From CALRQJ02 sp943370285 (lineage in GTDB: Bacteria > Bacteroidota > Bacteroidia > Chitinophagales > Chitinophagaceae), in contig CALRQJ020000006.1 of NCBI GenBank assembly GCA_943370285.1, positions 157,410 to 221,409 of the forward strand: a stretch of 64,000 nt of DNA, in the 5' to 3' direction. Of this stretch, positions 1 to 7,683 are shown piece by piece; positions within the stretch are counted from its first letter, which is position 1; every line of letters begins with the position of its first letter. Both the position numbers and the translations under genes were made by a program. The notes beneath the pieces are model-generated. The model did not search any database, was not told the DNA's origin, and was given only the letters and a program-made list of their open reading frames with translations.

Positions 1-43
1 TATTTGCCTAAGTGGCTTATAATCGTATCTTTATTTTCTTTTT

Positions 44-74
44 AGCCGTTGGTAAGTTACCAGCGGCTTTTTTA
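44..74 (+). terminator. Rho-independent terminator of an upstream gene
   Basis: A 12-bp stem with one G-U pair (AGCCGTTGGTAA against TTACCAGCGGCT) is followed directly by a run of T. It points rightward, so it would end a plus-strand transcript that begins left of the window. The hflX promoter-like element starts only a few bases after it. Confidence 0.7.
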
Positions 75-81
75 TTGAACG

Positions 82-89
82 TACCTTTG
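82..89 (+). promoter_or_regulatory. Bacteroidota -7 element before hflX
   Basis: TACCTTTG matches the Bacteroidota -7 consensus TAnnTTTG. No good TTTG/TTG element lies about 19 nt upstream, where the preceding terminator sits. A start site about 6 nt downstream would fall within a few bases of the hflX start codon, implying a nearly leaderless mRNA. Confidence 0.45.
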
Positions 90-98
90 TAAAAATGA

Positions 99-1295
99 TT
101 GGTTTTGATAGATAAGAAAAACAGAATTGCAGATAATGAAACCGCTGTGTTGGTGGGCTTAGTACATAAGTTACAAACAGAAGAGCAGGTGAATGAATAC
201 TTAGATGAATTGGCCTTCTTGGCCGAAACAGCCGGTGCTCAAACCATTAAGCGTTTTACGCAAAAATTACCACATCCCGATAGTAAGACCTTTGTAGGCA
301 AGGGCAAGTTAGAGGAGATAAAACAATACGTTCAACTCAAGGGCATTAACCTTGTCATTTTTGATGATGAATTAACCGGTTCGCAAATCAGTAATATCGA
401 AAAAGAGCTGAATGTAAAAACCATAGACCGTAGCGATTTAATTCTAGACATTTTTGCCCGAAGGGCAAGAACTGCGCAGGCTAAAGTACAAGTTGAATTG
501 GCTCAATACCAATACATTTTGCCCCGCTTAAAAGGGATGTGGAAACACTTAGAAAGACAAGGTGGTGGTATCGGATCTAGAGGTCCCGGAGAAACAGAAA
601 TTGAAACAGACCGTCGAATTGTAAAAGAAAAAATCAGTTTACTGCGTAAGAAATTAGGAGAGATAGATAAACAAGCTTTTACCCAACGGAAGGACCGTGG
701 CGAATTTATTAGGGTAGCTTTAGTTGGGTATACCAATGTAGGCAAATCTACTATTATGAACTTGTTGAGTAAAAGCGATGTGTTTGCCGAAAACAAATTA
801 TTTGCAACACTAGAAACCACTACCCGTAAAGTAGTGTTTGAAGCTACACCGTTTCTATTAAGCGATACAGTTGGATTCATACGTAAACTACCACACCATT
901 TGGTAGAGAGCTTTAAAAGCACATTAGATGAGGTTAGAGAGGCAGATATCTTGTTGCATGTGGTAGATGTATCGCATCCGCAGTACGAAGACCAAATTGG
1001 TGTTGTAAATAAGACGTTGCAAGAACTAAAAGCGTTTGATAAGCCCATTCTTACCGTGTTCAATAAAATGGATTTATACGAAGAACGAACTTTTGATGAG
1101 TGGTTGGGCGAAGAAGTGAAAACAGATATTCTAAGGGAGTTAAAAGAAAAATGGGACCGACAAACCGATAACAATGCCGTTTTTGTATCGGCTATTGAAA
1201 AAAGAAATATTGATGGCTTAAGACAAACCATATTGAATAAAGTAAGGGATTTGTATCGCATTCGATATCCTTATAAATCAGAATACTTTTTTTAA
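99..1295 (+). CDS. hflX: GTPase HflX
   Basis: HflX is a ribosome-associated GTPase of the Obg-HflX group that splits stalled or idle 70S ribosomes, often under stress. The 398-residue protein has the N-terminal HflX domain (about 20-200), including the glycine-rich stretch around 155-165 that precedes the G domain. The GTPase motifs are G1 GYTNVGKS (210-217), G3 DTVG (256-259) and G4 NKMD (322-325). Length is normal for the family. The start is a TTG at 99; an ATG at 95 is out of frame and closes after six codons. The stop overlaps the ATG of the Rieske gene by one base (TAATG), so the two are probably co-translated. Confidence 0.95.
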   Translation: MVLIDKKNRIADNETAVLVGLVHKLQTEEQVNEYLDELAFLAETAGAQTIKRFTQKLPHPDSKTFVGKGKLEEIKQYVQLKGINLVIFDDELTGSQISNIEKELNVKTIDRSDLILDIFARRARTAQAKVQVELAQYQYILPRLKGMWKHLERQGGGIGSRGPGETEIETDRRIVKEKISLLRKKLGEIDKQAFTQRKDRGEFIRVALVGYTNVGKSTIMNLLSKSDVFAENKLFATLETTTRKVVFEATPFLLSDTVGFIRKLPHHLVESFKSTLDEVREADILLHVVDVSHPQYEDQIGVVNKTLQELKAFDKPILTVFNKMDLYEERTFDEWLGEEVKTDILRELKEKWDRQTDNNAVFVSAIEKRNIDGLRQTILNKVRDLYRIRYPYKSEYFF

Positions 1296-1651
1296 TGGCG
1301 GTTGATGATATAGAATGGCATGTGATAGCACCAATCAATACAATAGATTGGCATCCAAACAATATGGCTATTGTTGAGGTAGCAGGTAAAAAAATAACAT
1401 TGGGCAAACATCTAGATAAAATTTTCGCCTTTGCCCATAAATGTCCACATGCCGGCGGAATCATGGCGGATGGCTTTATTAATGCCATGGGCAGGGTGGT
1501 TTGTCCGCTACACCGTTATCAGTTTAGTATAGATAATGGCCGAAATACAAGCGGGGAAGGCTATTATTTAAAGACTTATCCGGTAAAAACGGAGGAGGAA
1601 CAATTGTTTGTAGGGTTTAAACGCAACAGTTTTTGGGGCATTGTGGGGTAA
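1295..1651 (+). CDS. Rieske [2Fe-2S] ferredoxin-like protein
   Basis: This is a stand-alone Rieske domain of 118 residues. The cluster ligands are visible as C50-P-H52 and C70-P-L-H73, the classical CxH...CxxH arrangement. No membrane anchor or oxygenase domain is present, so it resembles NirD-like or small soluble Rieske electron carriers. The partner enzyme is unknown. It starts on the last base of the hflX stop codon and is therefore likely translationally coupled to hflX. What links a ribosome-splitting GTPase to an electron carrier is not evident from the sequence. Confidence 0.85.
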   Translation: MAVDDIEWHVIAPINTIDWHPNNMAIVEVAGKKITLGKHLDKIFAFAHKCPHAGGIMADGFINAMGRVVCPLHRYQFSIDNGRNTSGEGYYLKTYPVKTEEEQLFVGFKRNSFWGIVG

Positions 1652-1664
1652 TTGTCAAAAAAAT

Positions 1665-1695
1665 TTTGCTGACATGTAGTTGCCCCCTATTTTTG
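1665..1695 (+). promoter_or_regulatory. Promoter of tRNA-Asn
   Basis: TTTG at 1665-1668 and TATTTTTG at 1688-1695 are separated by 19 nt, an exact match to the Bacteroidota housekeeping promoter layout TTTG-N19-TAnnTTTG. Transcription would start near 1702, some 14 nt before the mature tRNA. Confidence 0.75.
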
Positions 1696-1715
1696 CAGCC
1701 CATCAAAAGGGAAAT

Positions 1716-1789
1716 TCCTCCTTAGCTCAGTTGGTTAGAGCATCTGACTGTTAATCAGAGGGTCGCTGGTTCAAGTCCAGCAGGGGGAG
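1716..1789 (+). tRNA. tRNA-Asn(GTT)
   Basis: A complete cloverleaf can be drawn. The acceptor stem pairs TCCTCCT with AGGGGGA (one G-U), the D stem GCTC with GAGC, the anticodon stem TCTGA with TCAGA, and the T stem GCTGG with CCAGC around TTCAAGT. The anticodon loop CTGTTAA gives anticodon GTT (1750-1752), so asparagine. The discriminator base is G1789. CCA is not encoded. Confidence 0.97.
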
Positions 1790-1791
1790 CA

Positions 1792-1817
1792 AAAAGCCAT
1801 CAGCAATGATGGCTTTT
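1792..1817 (+). terminator. Terminator after tRNA-Asn
   Basis: An 11-bp perfect stem (AAAAGCCATCA against TGATGGCTTTT) with a 4-nt loop runs into six Ts. It begins two bases after the tRNA and ends the tRNA transcript. Confidence 0.85.
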
Positions 1818-1864
1818 TTCATTTACAGCCTTGTTTAAGGGCTATCTGCCAGTCTGTATATTTG

Positions 1865-2341
1865 ATGATGAAAAAAATCAGCTTGCTTTTACTGTGTATA
1901 CTATTTTACTCGACTTCATTTGCACAACAACAAACCGAAAAGAAAGTAGCTGCTGTTGATACTGTGTTATTTAACCAAATAGCCCGACTCGATAGTTTAT
2001 TATTTGCTGCATATAATGCAAAGAACTTGGATTTAATGAAAACGTTTTTTACCAAAGACCTAGAATGGTATCAAGACAATGGCGGCCTTATCAATTACGA
2101 AAAGGTGTTCATCAACTTTCAATCCATATTTAATCGAGACTACGACCTAACAAGAAGTCTGGTTAAAGAAAGTCTGGAGGTGCATCCCATTCAAGGTTAT
2201 GGTGCTATAGAAGTAGGTAGCCATCAATTTAAGCATATTGAAAATGACAAATTAGAAGTGGGCACTTTCAAATTTTTAATGATTTGGAAGAACGATAATG
2301 GTAACTGGAAAATTTCAAGAGTAATAAGTTATGATCATTAA
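1865..2341 (+). CDS. Secreted NTF2-like (DUF4440-type) protein
   Basis: A small exported protein of about 158 residues. A signal peptide covers roughly residues 1-20 and ends in SFA-QQ. The mature part has the SnoaL/DUF4440 pattern: a helix with LDSLLFAAYNAKNLDLMKTFFT, then ending in beta strands with FLMIWKNDNGNWKISRVISYDH. This fold is a small cone-shaped barrel used for ligand binding or as an enzyme scaffold, and its role here is unknown. ATG 1865 is preferred over a TTG at 1862. A TATATTTG sequence (1857-1864) directly abuts the start codon. Transcription ends at the bidirectional terminator at 2366-2398. Confidence 0.85.
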   Translation: MMKKISLLLLCILFYSTSFAQQQTEKKVAAVDTVLFNQIARLDSLLFAAYNAKNLDLMKTFFTKDLEWYQDNGGLINYEKVFINFQSIFNRDYDLTRSLVKESLEVHPIQGYGAIEVGSHQFKHIENDKLEVGTFKFLMIWKNDNGNWKISRVISYDH

Positions 2342-2365
2342 CTAAAGCCTTCGATTGTATATAAA

Positions 2366-2398
2366 AAAAACAGGTTCATTCAACACGAACCTGTTTTT
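2366..2398. terminator. Bidirectional terminator
   Basis: The stem AAAAACAGGTTC/GAACCTGTTTTT around a 10-nt loop has a T tract on both sides. It closes the plus-strand gene ending at 2341 and would also have served the minus-strand fragment ending at 2418. Confidence 0.8.
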
Positions 2399-2417
2399 CA
2401 TTGATGAAAAAATAGTT

Positions 2418-2643
2418 TTATTGTATGGTGAATGTGGCTTCATTAACAACTCTGTTTTTGCTGAAAGCACTATAAGTATTTGTAGTAATTTTTAATGAAT
2501 TGCCGGTTAAGGTGTAAGTGTGTTTTTTGTCGGAAGGCTGCGTAATAAATGCCGCTTCCGGGAATGGTATCATAAGTTTTAATGGTCCATGCAGTGATCG
2601 AATAAACGCTACCAAAATGTTTGACAATGGTTGTGACCGTGTT
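2418..2643 (-). pseudogene. 3' remnant of an unidentified gene
   Basis: On the minus strand the last 40 or so codons read as a plausible beta-rich C-terminus (THTYTLTGNSLKITTN, ending VVNEATFTIQ). Further upstream the sensible reading moves to another frame (FGSVYSITAWTIKTYDTI), which suggests a frameshift near 2540. No start region is present: the coding-like sequence stops at about 2640, where a plus-strand fragment begins. I do not recognise the parent family. It sits at the bidirectional terminator at 2366-2398, as a true 3' end would. Confidence 0.45.
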
Positions 2644-2754
2644 AATGAAGCAATGTATGCTGTTGGTATTACCAGTTATTCTCACTTCAACAAACTGTTT
2701 AAAAAAGTGAATGGTAAAACAGCATCAGACTACTTAAAAGAAAAAACAAGTTGA
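2640..2754 (+). pseudogene. 3' remnant of an AraC-family regulator
   Basis: The 37 C-terminal codons read VNEAMYAVGITSYSHFNKLF and then KKVNGKTASDYLK. This is the second helix-turn-helix of an AraC/XylS regulator (the family pattern is roughly vAyavGFssySyFnrlFKkhtGkTPseYRk). The effector domain and the first HTH are missing. An open frame extends left to 2518, but that part overlaps the oppositely oriented fragment and does not resemble AraC. It is a dead 5'-truncated gene. Confidence 0.6.
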
Positions 2755-2784
2755 TGTATCTTATTCAACTTGTTCTCCTTTAAA

Positions 2785-5346
2785 TTATTGTATTGTAAAA
2801 CTGTGTTGCTGATTTTTGCCAAGATTCAACGCTTTTGTTTTGCTTGAACCTAAGCCGGCAATAACTAATTTAGATATGGCAATATTGCCATGCTGTACTT
2901 TTACTGTGGCGGTTTTGCCTTTCACCAAACAAGTGCCCCAAGCATAGCCATTGCTCCAAAAATAAGTGCCTGGCTTAGCAGTGAATGTCATGGTTTTTTC
3001 AGGAGCATTATAATTAAATTCACTCATTGCCAAAATAGCCGACCAACTAGCCATGGCTCTAGCATAATGATGGCCACATTCCGGCTCATCAAATGGATTG
3101 CGTTTTTCTCCATCAAATCTATTGCGAATACTGGTAATACATTTTAGAGCTGCTGCTGTTTGTCCTTCATATAACATGCCTACTGCTGCTGCATATTCAA
3201 AGCCTGTCATAGATTCGGAAAAATATGGAAAAGGAACTTTTAATCTTCCCTTTGGCCAACTTGCCATAAGCAATCCTCCCTCTTTTCCCATCACAAAAGA
3301 TCGATGATTGTTAAACAAATTTTCAAAGCGGTCTTTATAATTGTATTTCATTATTGTTTGAAGTGTCGTTTGGATATTCTCTTTTTTTGCTAAATATCCC
3401 AAACCACATACATGTGCCATGTATTGCCCTACCAATTGATCTACCAAACAACCACTGCCCAACTGAAACTTTGGTACTTTTACACTTGTATCATTTAAGT
3501 TTAAAAACTGATATGTTTTAGGGTCCGTAATTTTATGTTCGTAATATTTTCCATTAAAAAGATGTTGATCAACCCATGCACTTCCTCCCTTATAAATCTG
3601 CTCACATTTATCAGCAAATGCTTTATCGTTTACAACCGTAGCCATATTAGCACAAGCTTTTAAAGCACCGAAATACCAAAACTGCATTTGTGGGTTTGGA
3701 CCAAAATAATTTACATCCATTGTGTTGTGCTGCCTGCCTTCTTGCACACCATCTTGATTGGCATCCCATCCTCCTTCTATCCATGCATACGACATCGCTA
3801 ATTTTATTTTTGGCCAATATTTGTGTAAAAATGCAGTGTCGCCAGAAAGCATCCAATCTCTGTAAAAACGCATAATGGTTCCCATTTGTCCATCTGCTGC
3901 AGCTACATGGTTTCCTTTTTCATTTAATTCAAGCGGCAACATTACACGATTAAACATTTTACCGTTATCTCTTGTGCCGTAAGTAAATTCTACATCTCTC
4001 ATGGTTCTTGATAAATCGCCAAACAGATAAGAAGTTGCTGTTTCATAATTCCATACATGCGTACAACTACCATAGCAAGAGCCAAATTCGTCCATAACGC
4101 CTTCCCAACCCATTAAATGTCCTGAAGGAATACGAAAAACGGTTTGAGATCTTAAAGTTGAAAGATTGAACAATGCAGCTTCTTTTACGACAGGCGGTAA
4201 ACTTGCACTTAAAAAAGATTGGACAAAGTCTAATGTTTGCTGCTCATATGTTTGCATACTTTTTGATTCTCTTAGAATCACATCCCATGCATTCGAATAT
4301 TTTGAGGTATAATAATTACCGATCGCTTGTCCTTTATATCCCGGCGTACGAGAACCATTCCAATCCAGTCGATTTGGAAAGTGCCATGTTATATAGAACG
4401 TAAATGTTTTTGTTGACTTTGCAGGAATCATTTTTTTTACTGCTAATGATGCCATTGGATTATTATCATATAATACCTGCTTATCTGTCAAAACGCCATC
4501 TGCACTAAAATCATCCCACAAGTCCAGTATGGCGTTTTCCCAATCATTAAGGCTGCTTGATCTACGGTAAGTGACTGTTTCATTTTCGGGAGTAGTTAAA
4601 GCGATGGTTCCCCATGCCTGGTCTTCTTTAGAAACGCTATCACTTGTCATATAAACACCTCTTACACCTTGCTCTTCTTTATATGTGTTAATATTTTTCT
4701 TTGCACCAACAGGTATAAAATCACCTTTCCAATCACGGGTGTAGTTACTTCCATCTTGTCCAATAAAGTTTCGCATGTTACCACCAACGGCAACCTCAAT
4801 TGGTGTATTCGTAAGATTGGTTACTTCATATTTTAAAACAGCAATAGGAATGCTACTAACATCAGTATTTGCAGGAACAAATGGATTGAAGCCTTTTATT
4901 TTAACCGATACAGGTAGTACGTCATCTTTTAAATTAACCTGACCAAATGGATATGCTGCATCAAATGAAGCAGAAGAAAATCTAGGTAAACCATGATGAT
5001 TAACTGAGCGACCTTCGTAATGTTGGTATTCACTTGCATGCAATGGACCCATCAACGCTTTAGTCATTGCAGCTTTACCTGCAGGCTTTACATAGATGGC
5101 GAAAAAGGGGGCATCATTTCCCGGTGTTACAGTACTGTATTTGATGCCTGGCTTATTCATAATTTGCCAGTCTCTCAATTCGCCACGACCGCCCAATGAA
5201 ACTGTTCCGGTACCAATACCTCCAAGTGGTAAAGCAATATTCAATAAATGATTTTGATCGTAGTGTTTTAAAACCGGCCATGTTTTTTGTTGAGCATGGG
5301 TTATTGTACAAAATATCAAAAAGAAACAGAACACTACTTTTCTCAT
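2785..5346 (-). CDS. Secreted GH116-family beta-glycosidase (GBA2-like)
   Basis: A GH116 enzyme of the family containing bacterial beta-glucosidases/xylosidases and human GBA2, which release non-reducing-end sugars with retention. A signal peptide spans about 1-18 (THA-QQ). The N-terminal domain opens with the typical LGGIGTGTVSLGGRGELRDW (about 41-60). The (alpha/alpha)6 catalytic domain fills about 370-830. By position, candidate catalytic residues are E435 in WNYE and D544 in NTMD. It is complete at 853 residues. Gene remnants flank it on both sides (2418-2754 and 5362-6118), so it may be the survivor of a larger glycan locus. Substrate cannot be read from the sequence. Confidence 0.88.
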   Translation of the reverse strand: MRKVVFCFFLIFCTITHAQQKTWPVLKHYDQNHLLNIALPLGGIGTGTVSLGGRGELRDWQIMNKPGIKYSTVTPGNDAPFFAIYVKPAGKAAMTKALMGPLHASEYQHYEGRSVNHHGLPRFSSASFDAAYPFGQVNLKDDVLPVSVKIKGFNPFVPANTDVSSIPIAVLKYEVTNLTNTPIEVAVGGNMRNFIGQDGSNYTRDWKGDFIPVGAKKNINTYKEEQGVRGVYMTSDSVSKEDQAWGTIALTTPENETVTYRRSSSLNDWENAILDLWDDFSADGVLTDKQVLYDNNPMASLAVKKMIPAKSTKTFTFYITWHFPNRLDWNGSRTPGYKGQAIGNYYTSKYSNAWDVILRESKSMQTYEQQTLDFVQSFLSASLPPVVKEAALFNLSTLRSQTVFRIPSGHLMGWEGVMDEFGSCYGSCTHVWNYETATSYLFGDLSRTMRDVEFTYGTRDNGKMFNRVMLPLELNEKGNHVAAADGQMGTIMRFYRDWMLSGDTAFLHKYWPKIKLAMSYAWIEGGWDANQDGVQEGRQHNTMDVNYFGPNPQMQFWYFGALKACANMATVVNDKAFADKCEQIYKGGSAWVDQHLFNGKYYEHKITDPKTYQFLNLNDTSVKVPKFQLGSGCLVDQLVGQYMAHVCGLGYLAKKENIQTTLQTIMKYNYKDRFENLFNNHRSFVMGKEGGLLMASWPKGRLKVPFPYFSESMTGFEYAAAVGMLYEGQTAAALKCITSIRNRFDGEKRNPFDEPECGHHYARAMASWSAILAMSEFNYNAPEKTMTFTAKPGTYFWSNGYAWGTCLVKGKTATVKVQHGNIAISKLVIAGLGSSKTKALNLGKNQQHSFTIQ

Positions 5347-5361
5347 AGCTTACTATTAATA

Positions 5362-6118
5362 TTACTTAATGACAGATATTTTATTTACACATTGACCTGT
5401 AGCTGACTTTATGTTCAATATATAAACGCCGGGTTGCAGAAATGATGTAACCAACTCTATGTTATTTTGTAAACCATCATATGATTTTTGCATAACAACA
5501 CGTTGGTTTATATCTATTAACTGAATAAAAATACCATACGCTGGTTTTGAAAATCTGATTCTTACAGCTTCCCCTGTTTTCACAGGATCTGGATATTCTG
5601 TAAAAAAGTTGTTAGCACCATAACTTAGACTAACGATTTTTTTCGGGATTGTTTGCTACAACTTTTCCCTCTAGGGTAAATGCCACCTGCCAATTGATAC
5701 TAAAGTTTTTGATGGTGATATTGTTACTGTTTTCAAAGATAAAGGGCAACATTTTACCATGAAAAATAAAATCAGAGCCATTTCCATCAATTTCTAGTCC
5801 GTTTATACCAATAATTGGAAAAGCGGATCTTTTTAATCCGTTGTCATTATTGGTAATGGCACAATACCTGTCTGGAGCAAAAGTTGGGTAAAAATGATAG
5901 GATCCTTTAGGAAATTCCAATTTCTTAATGCCCTCTTTAGCACACTTTTTTATTGCATCAACAACTATAGGTGTGGCGTCACTGGCATTTACAATACCGA
6001 GGTCTTTAAGGTTAAGACTTTGTTTGCTTGCTTTTTTAGTTTGGCTATTGGTCTGGGCTATACTGCTATTAGCATGTACGAATAATAACAGTAACAAAAC
6101 GCAAAGTTGTTTCATCAT
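5362..6118 (-). pseudogene. Collapsed GH110-like beta-helix gene with T9SS tail
   Basis: The 5' part (6118-5630) encodes a signal peptide and the start of a right-handed beta-helix protein (GLEIDGNGSDFIFHGKMLPF, then NITIKNFSINW), the pattern of GH110 alpha-1,3-galactosidases. It stops after 162 residues. The remaining several hundred residues of the family are absent. After a run of seven A (minus strand, near 5635), a +1 frame continues through YPDPVKTGEAVRIRF to GVYILNIKSATGQ...KISVIK, a T9SS type-A sorting domain. The gene has therefore lost its middle and carries a frameshift at the A run. A second possibility is a join to another gene's sorting domain. Confidence 0.65.
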
Positions 6119-6243
6119 AATATGGCTTTAGCAATTATTGCACAAATTAGTTAGGCGTCGGGGAAGTGTACTTTACAATCGTAACATAATTTAATGCAGA
6201 TGTAACATTCTAAGGTATTTAAAAGTCAATACATAGTAAGTGC

Positions 6244-6468
6244 TTGATAGTCAGTCGTTTAATTAAAAAGGAATTCGAGCTTTTATTTTCTGAGTTCAAT
6301 GCTGATAATGCTGACTTTTGGTTAAGTCCAAAATCCAAAACACAGCAAAATATTTACCCAGCCGCTGTCCATTTCTGTGATTTTAGCAACGGTAGATTAA
6401 GACGCACCAGCAATTATTATGTGACCAAAGCCGCCAAAGCTTTGATAACGCAACTGGATTTATTGTAG
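6244..6468 (+). CDS. Possible small protein, uncertain
   Basis: A 74-codon frame opening with TTG. Its second half has coding-like composition (NGRLRRTSNYYVTKAAKALI), but I recognise no family and there is no ATG. It ends 24 bases before the next gene. It could be a short gene, a remnant, or chance. The rest of the 6119-6492 stretch shows nothing I can name. Confidence 0.3.
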   Translation: MIVSRLIKKEFELLFSEFNADNADFWLSPKSKTQQNIYPAAVHFCDFSNGRLRRTSNYYVTKAAKALITQLDLL

Positions 6469-6492
6469 CTTTCACCAACTAATATTTACCCT

Positions 6493-6735
6493 ATGCTAAG
6501 ACTGTATATAATTGGCTTATGCATTTTGATTGCTGCTATTTTGCTCAACGGTATTGCTGCCAAAATAGGGCTAATGAGTTGGTACGATTTCCTCACCCAA
6601 TTATCAAATCAAGGTAAGTTGGTGTTTAGTCGTATCCGCTCAGTAGATTATTTTTGGCTCTTGATTGGTTACCCTTTCTTATTAGGAATTGCTGCTTATG
6701 CTGCTGATTTGCTGTATCGGTATTGTTGTAAATGA
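6493..6735 (+). CDS. Small two-helix membrane protein
   Basis: An 80-residue protein with two predicted membrane segments: about 4-24 (LYIIGLCILIAAILLNGIAA) and about 53-73 (YFWLLIGYPFLLGIAAYAAD). A polar, basic linker lies between them (SNQGKLVFSRIRS). It ends YRYCCK. I do not recognise a functional family. It lies 82 bases upstream of the DUF2975 gene, but a separate promoter sits between them, so co-transcription is not required. Confidence 0.65.
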   Translation: MLRLYIIGLCILIAAILLNGIAAKIGLMSWYDFLTQLSNQGKLVFSRIRSVDYFWLLIGYPFLLGIAAYAADLLYRYCCK

Positions 6736-6765
6736 AATTAAATTTCCCTTAAAAAATATATCTTT

Positions 6766-6795
6766 ATTGTTTTTCAATAAATATTTATAGTTTTG
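6766..6795 (+). promoter_or_regulatory. Promoter of the DUF2975/HTH pair
   Basis: ATTG at 6766-6769 and TAGTTTTG at 6788-6795, spaced 18 nt, fit the Bacteroidota promoter (TTG-N19-TAnnTTTG). Transcription would start near 6802, giving a leader of about 16 nt before the ATG at 6818. Confidence 0.55.
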
Positions 6796-6817
6796 CTGTG
6801 AACGTAACATTAAAACA

Positions 6818-7369
6818 ATGCAAATCAAAATTAGTACACGGCAAATGCTAAAGCTGCTTCAGATTCTGTCCTGGATCATTTTTATTGGTTTATGTATTGA
6901 AGCCGGCGGCCTGTTATTCAATACGGGTTATGCACTCTACAAGCCTATTGTAGCAAAATACTTTTGGAAAGGCGCCGATTTTTCTGCCCTATATGCCTAC
7001 GACAAAGGCTATTTTATGACTCAAACGGGTTTAATGAGTATTGTTACGGTGTTAAAGGCACTCATTTTTTACCTCATCATCAAACTGTTTTACGAGAAAA
7101 AATTCAGTATGGCTAAGCCGTTTCATCCGTCTGTGACGGGCTTTGTTTTTAATATTGCCTACCTCTGTCTTGGTGCCGGCATTTTTTCTTATTGGGGTGC
7201 TAACTACGCCGAATGGCTTGTTGAAAAAGGTGTGCCGATGCCCGATATTCATTTTATGGGTATTGGCGGTGCCGATGTTTGGCTATTTATGGCTGTAGTA
7301 CTGATAGTGATAGGACAAGTATTTAAAAAAGGAACCGAATTACAAACCGAAAGCGAATTAACTGTATAA
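6818..7369 (+). CDS. DUF2975 membrane protein
   Basis: A 183-residue integral membrane protein with four hydrophobic segments (about 12-35, 67-90, 107-128, 145-167). The layout and the central LKALIFYLIIKLFYEKKFSM-type segment match DUF2975. Proteins of this family are regularly encoded next to a tiny Cro/C1-type regulator, as here: the HTH gene starts 3 bases after this stop. The family's biochemical role is unknown; a membrane partner that modulates the regulator is an attractive but unproven reading. Confidence 0.8.
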   Translation: MQIKISTRQMLKLLQILSWIIFIGLCIEAGGLLFNTGYALYKPIVAKYFWKGADFSALYAYDKGYFMTQTGLMSIVTVLKALIFYLIIKLFYEKKFSMAKPFHPSVTGFVFNIAYLCLGAGIFSYWGANYAEWLVEKGVPMPDIHFMGIGGADVWLFMAVVLIVIGQVFKKGTELQTESELTV

Positions 7370-7372
7370 ACC

Positions 7373-7588
7373 ATGCCTATAATTGTAAACTTAGATGTTA
7401 TGATGGCGAAGCGTAAAATGTCGCTTAATGAATTGTCAGATAAGGTTGGTTTAACCCTTTCTAATCTCTCCATCTTAAAAACTGGCAAAGCAAAAGCCAT
7501 ACGGTTTAGTACATTAGAAACCATTTGTAAAGTGCTGAAATGCCAGCCGGCAGATATTCTTGAATATGTGGAGGATGTAGAAAACTAA
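7373..7588 (+). CDS. Cro/C1-type HTH regulator (YozG-like)
   Basis: A 71-residue stand-alone helix-turn-helix protein. The HTH (about 14-60) has the XRE pattern: MSLNELSDKVGLTLSNLSIL, then a LETICKVLKCQPADIL tail typical of the YozG/YdeP-like mini regulators. There is no dimerisation or ligand domain. It lies 3 bases after the DUF2975 gene and is almost certainly co-transcribed. It probably regulates its own small operon. Confidence 0.85.
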   Translation: MPIIVNLDVMMAKRKMSLNELSDKVGLTLSNLSILKTGKAKAIRFSTLETICKVLKCQPADILEYVEDVEN

Positions 7589-7683
7589 ATGGTAACTATC
7601 CGATAGCACATGTTCTGCTTCCGTTAGAATAGTAGGTTTATACAGTTTGAAACATGTAATCATACTACTAGCCCGAAGTGCCA

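Noticed and set aside
503..1261. Long minus-strand frame opposite hflX
   Set aside because: It is antisense to a clearly conserved GTPase, and its product (Ser/Cys/Leu-rich) has no coherent domain.
1716..2754. tRNA-Asn followed by gene fragments as an integration site or genomic island
   Set aside because: No integrase, no duplicated tRNA 3' end and no island boundary were found; the fragments are explained by deletion.
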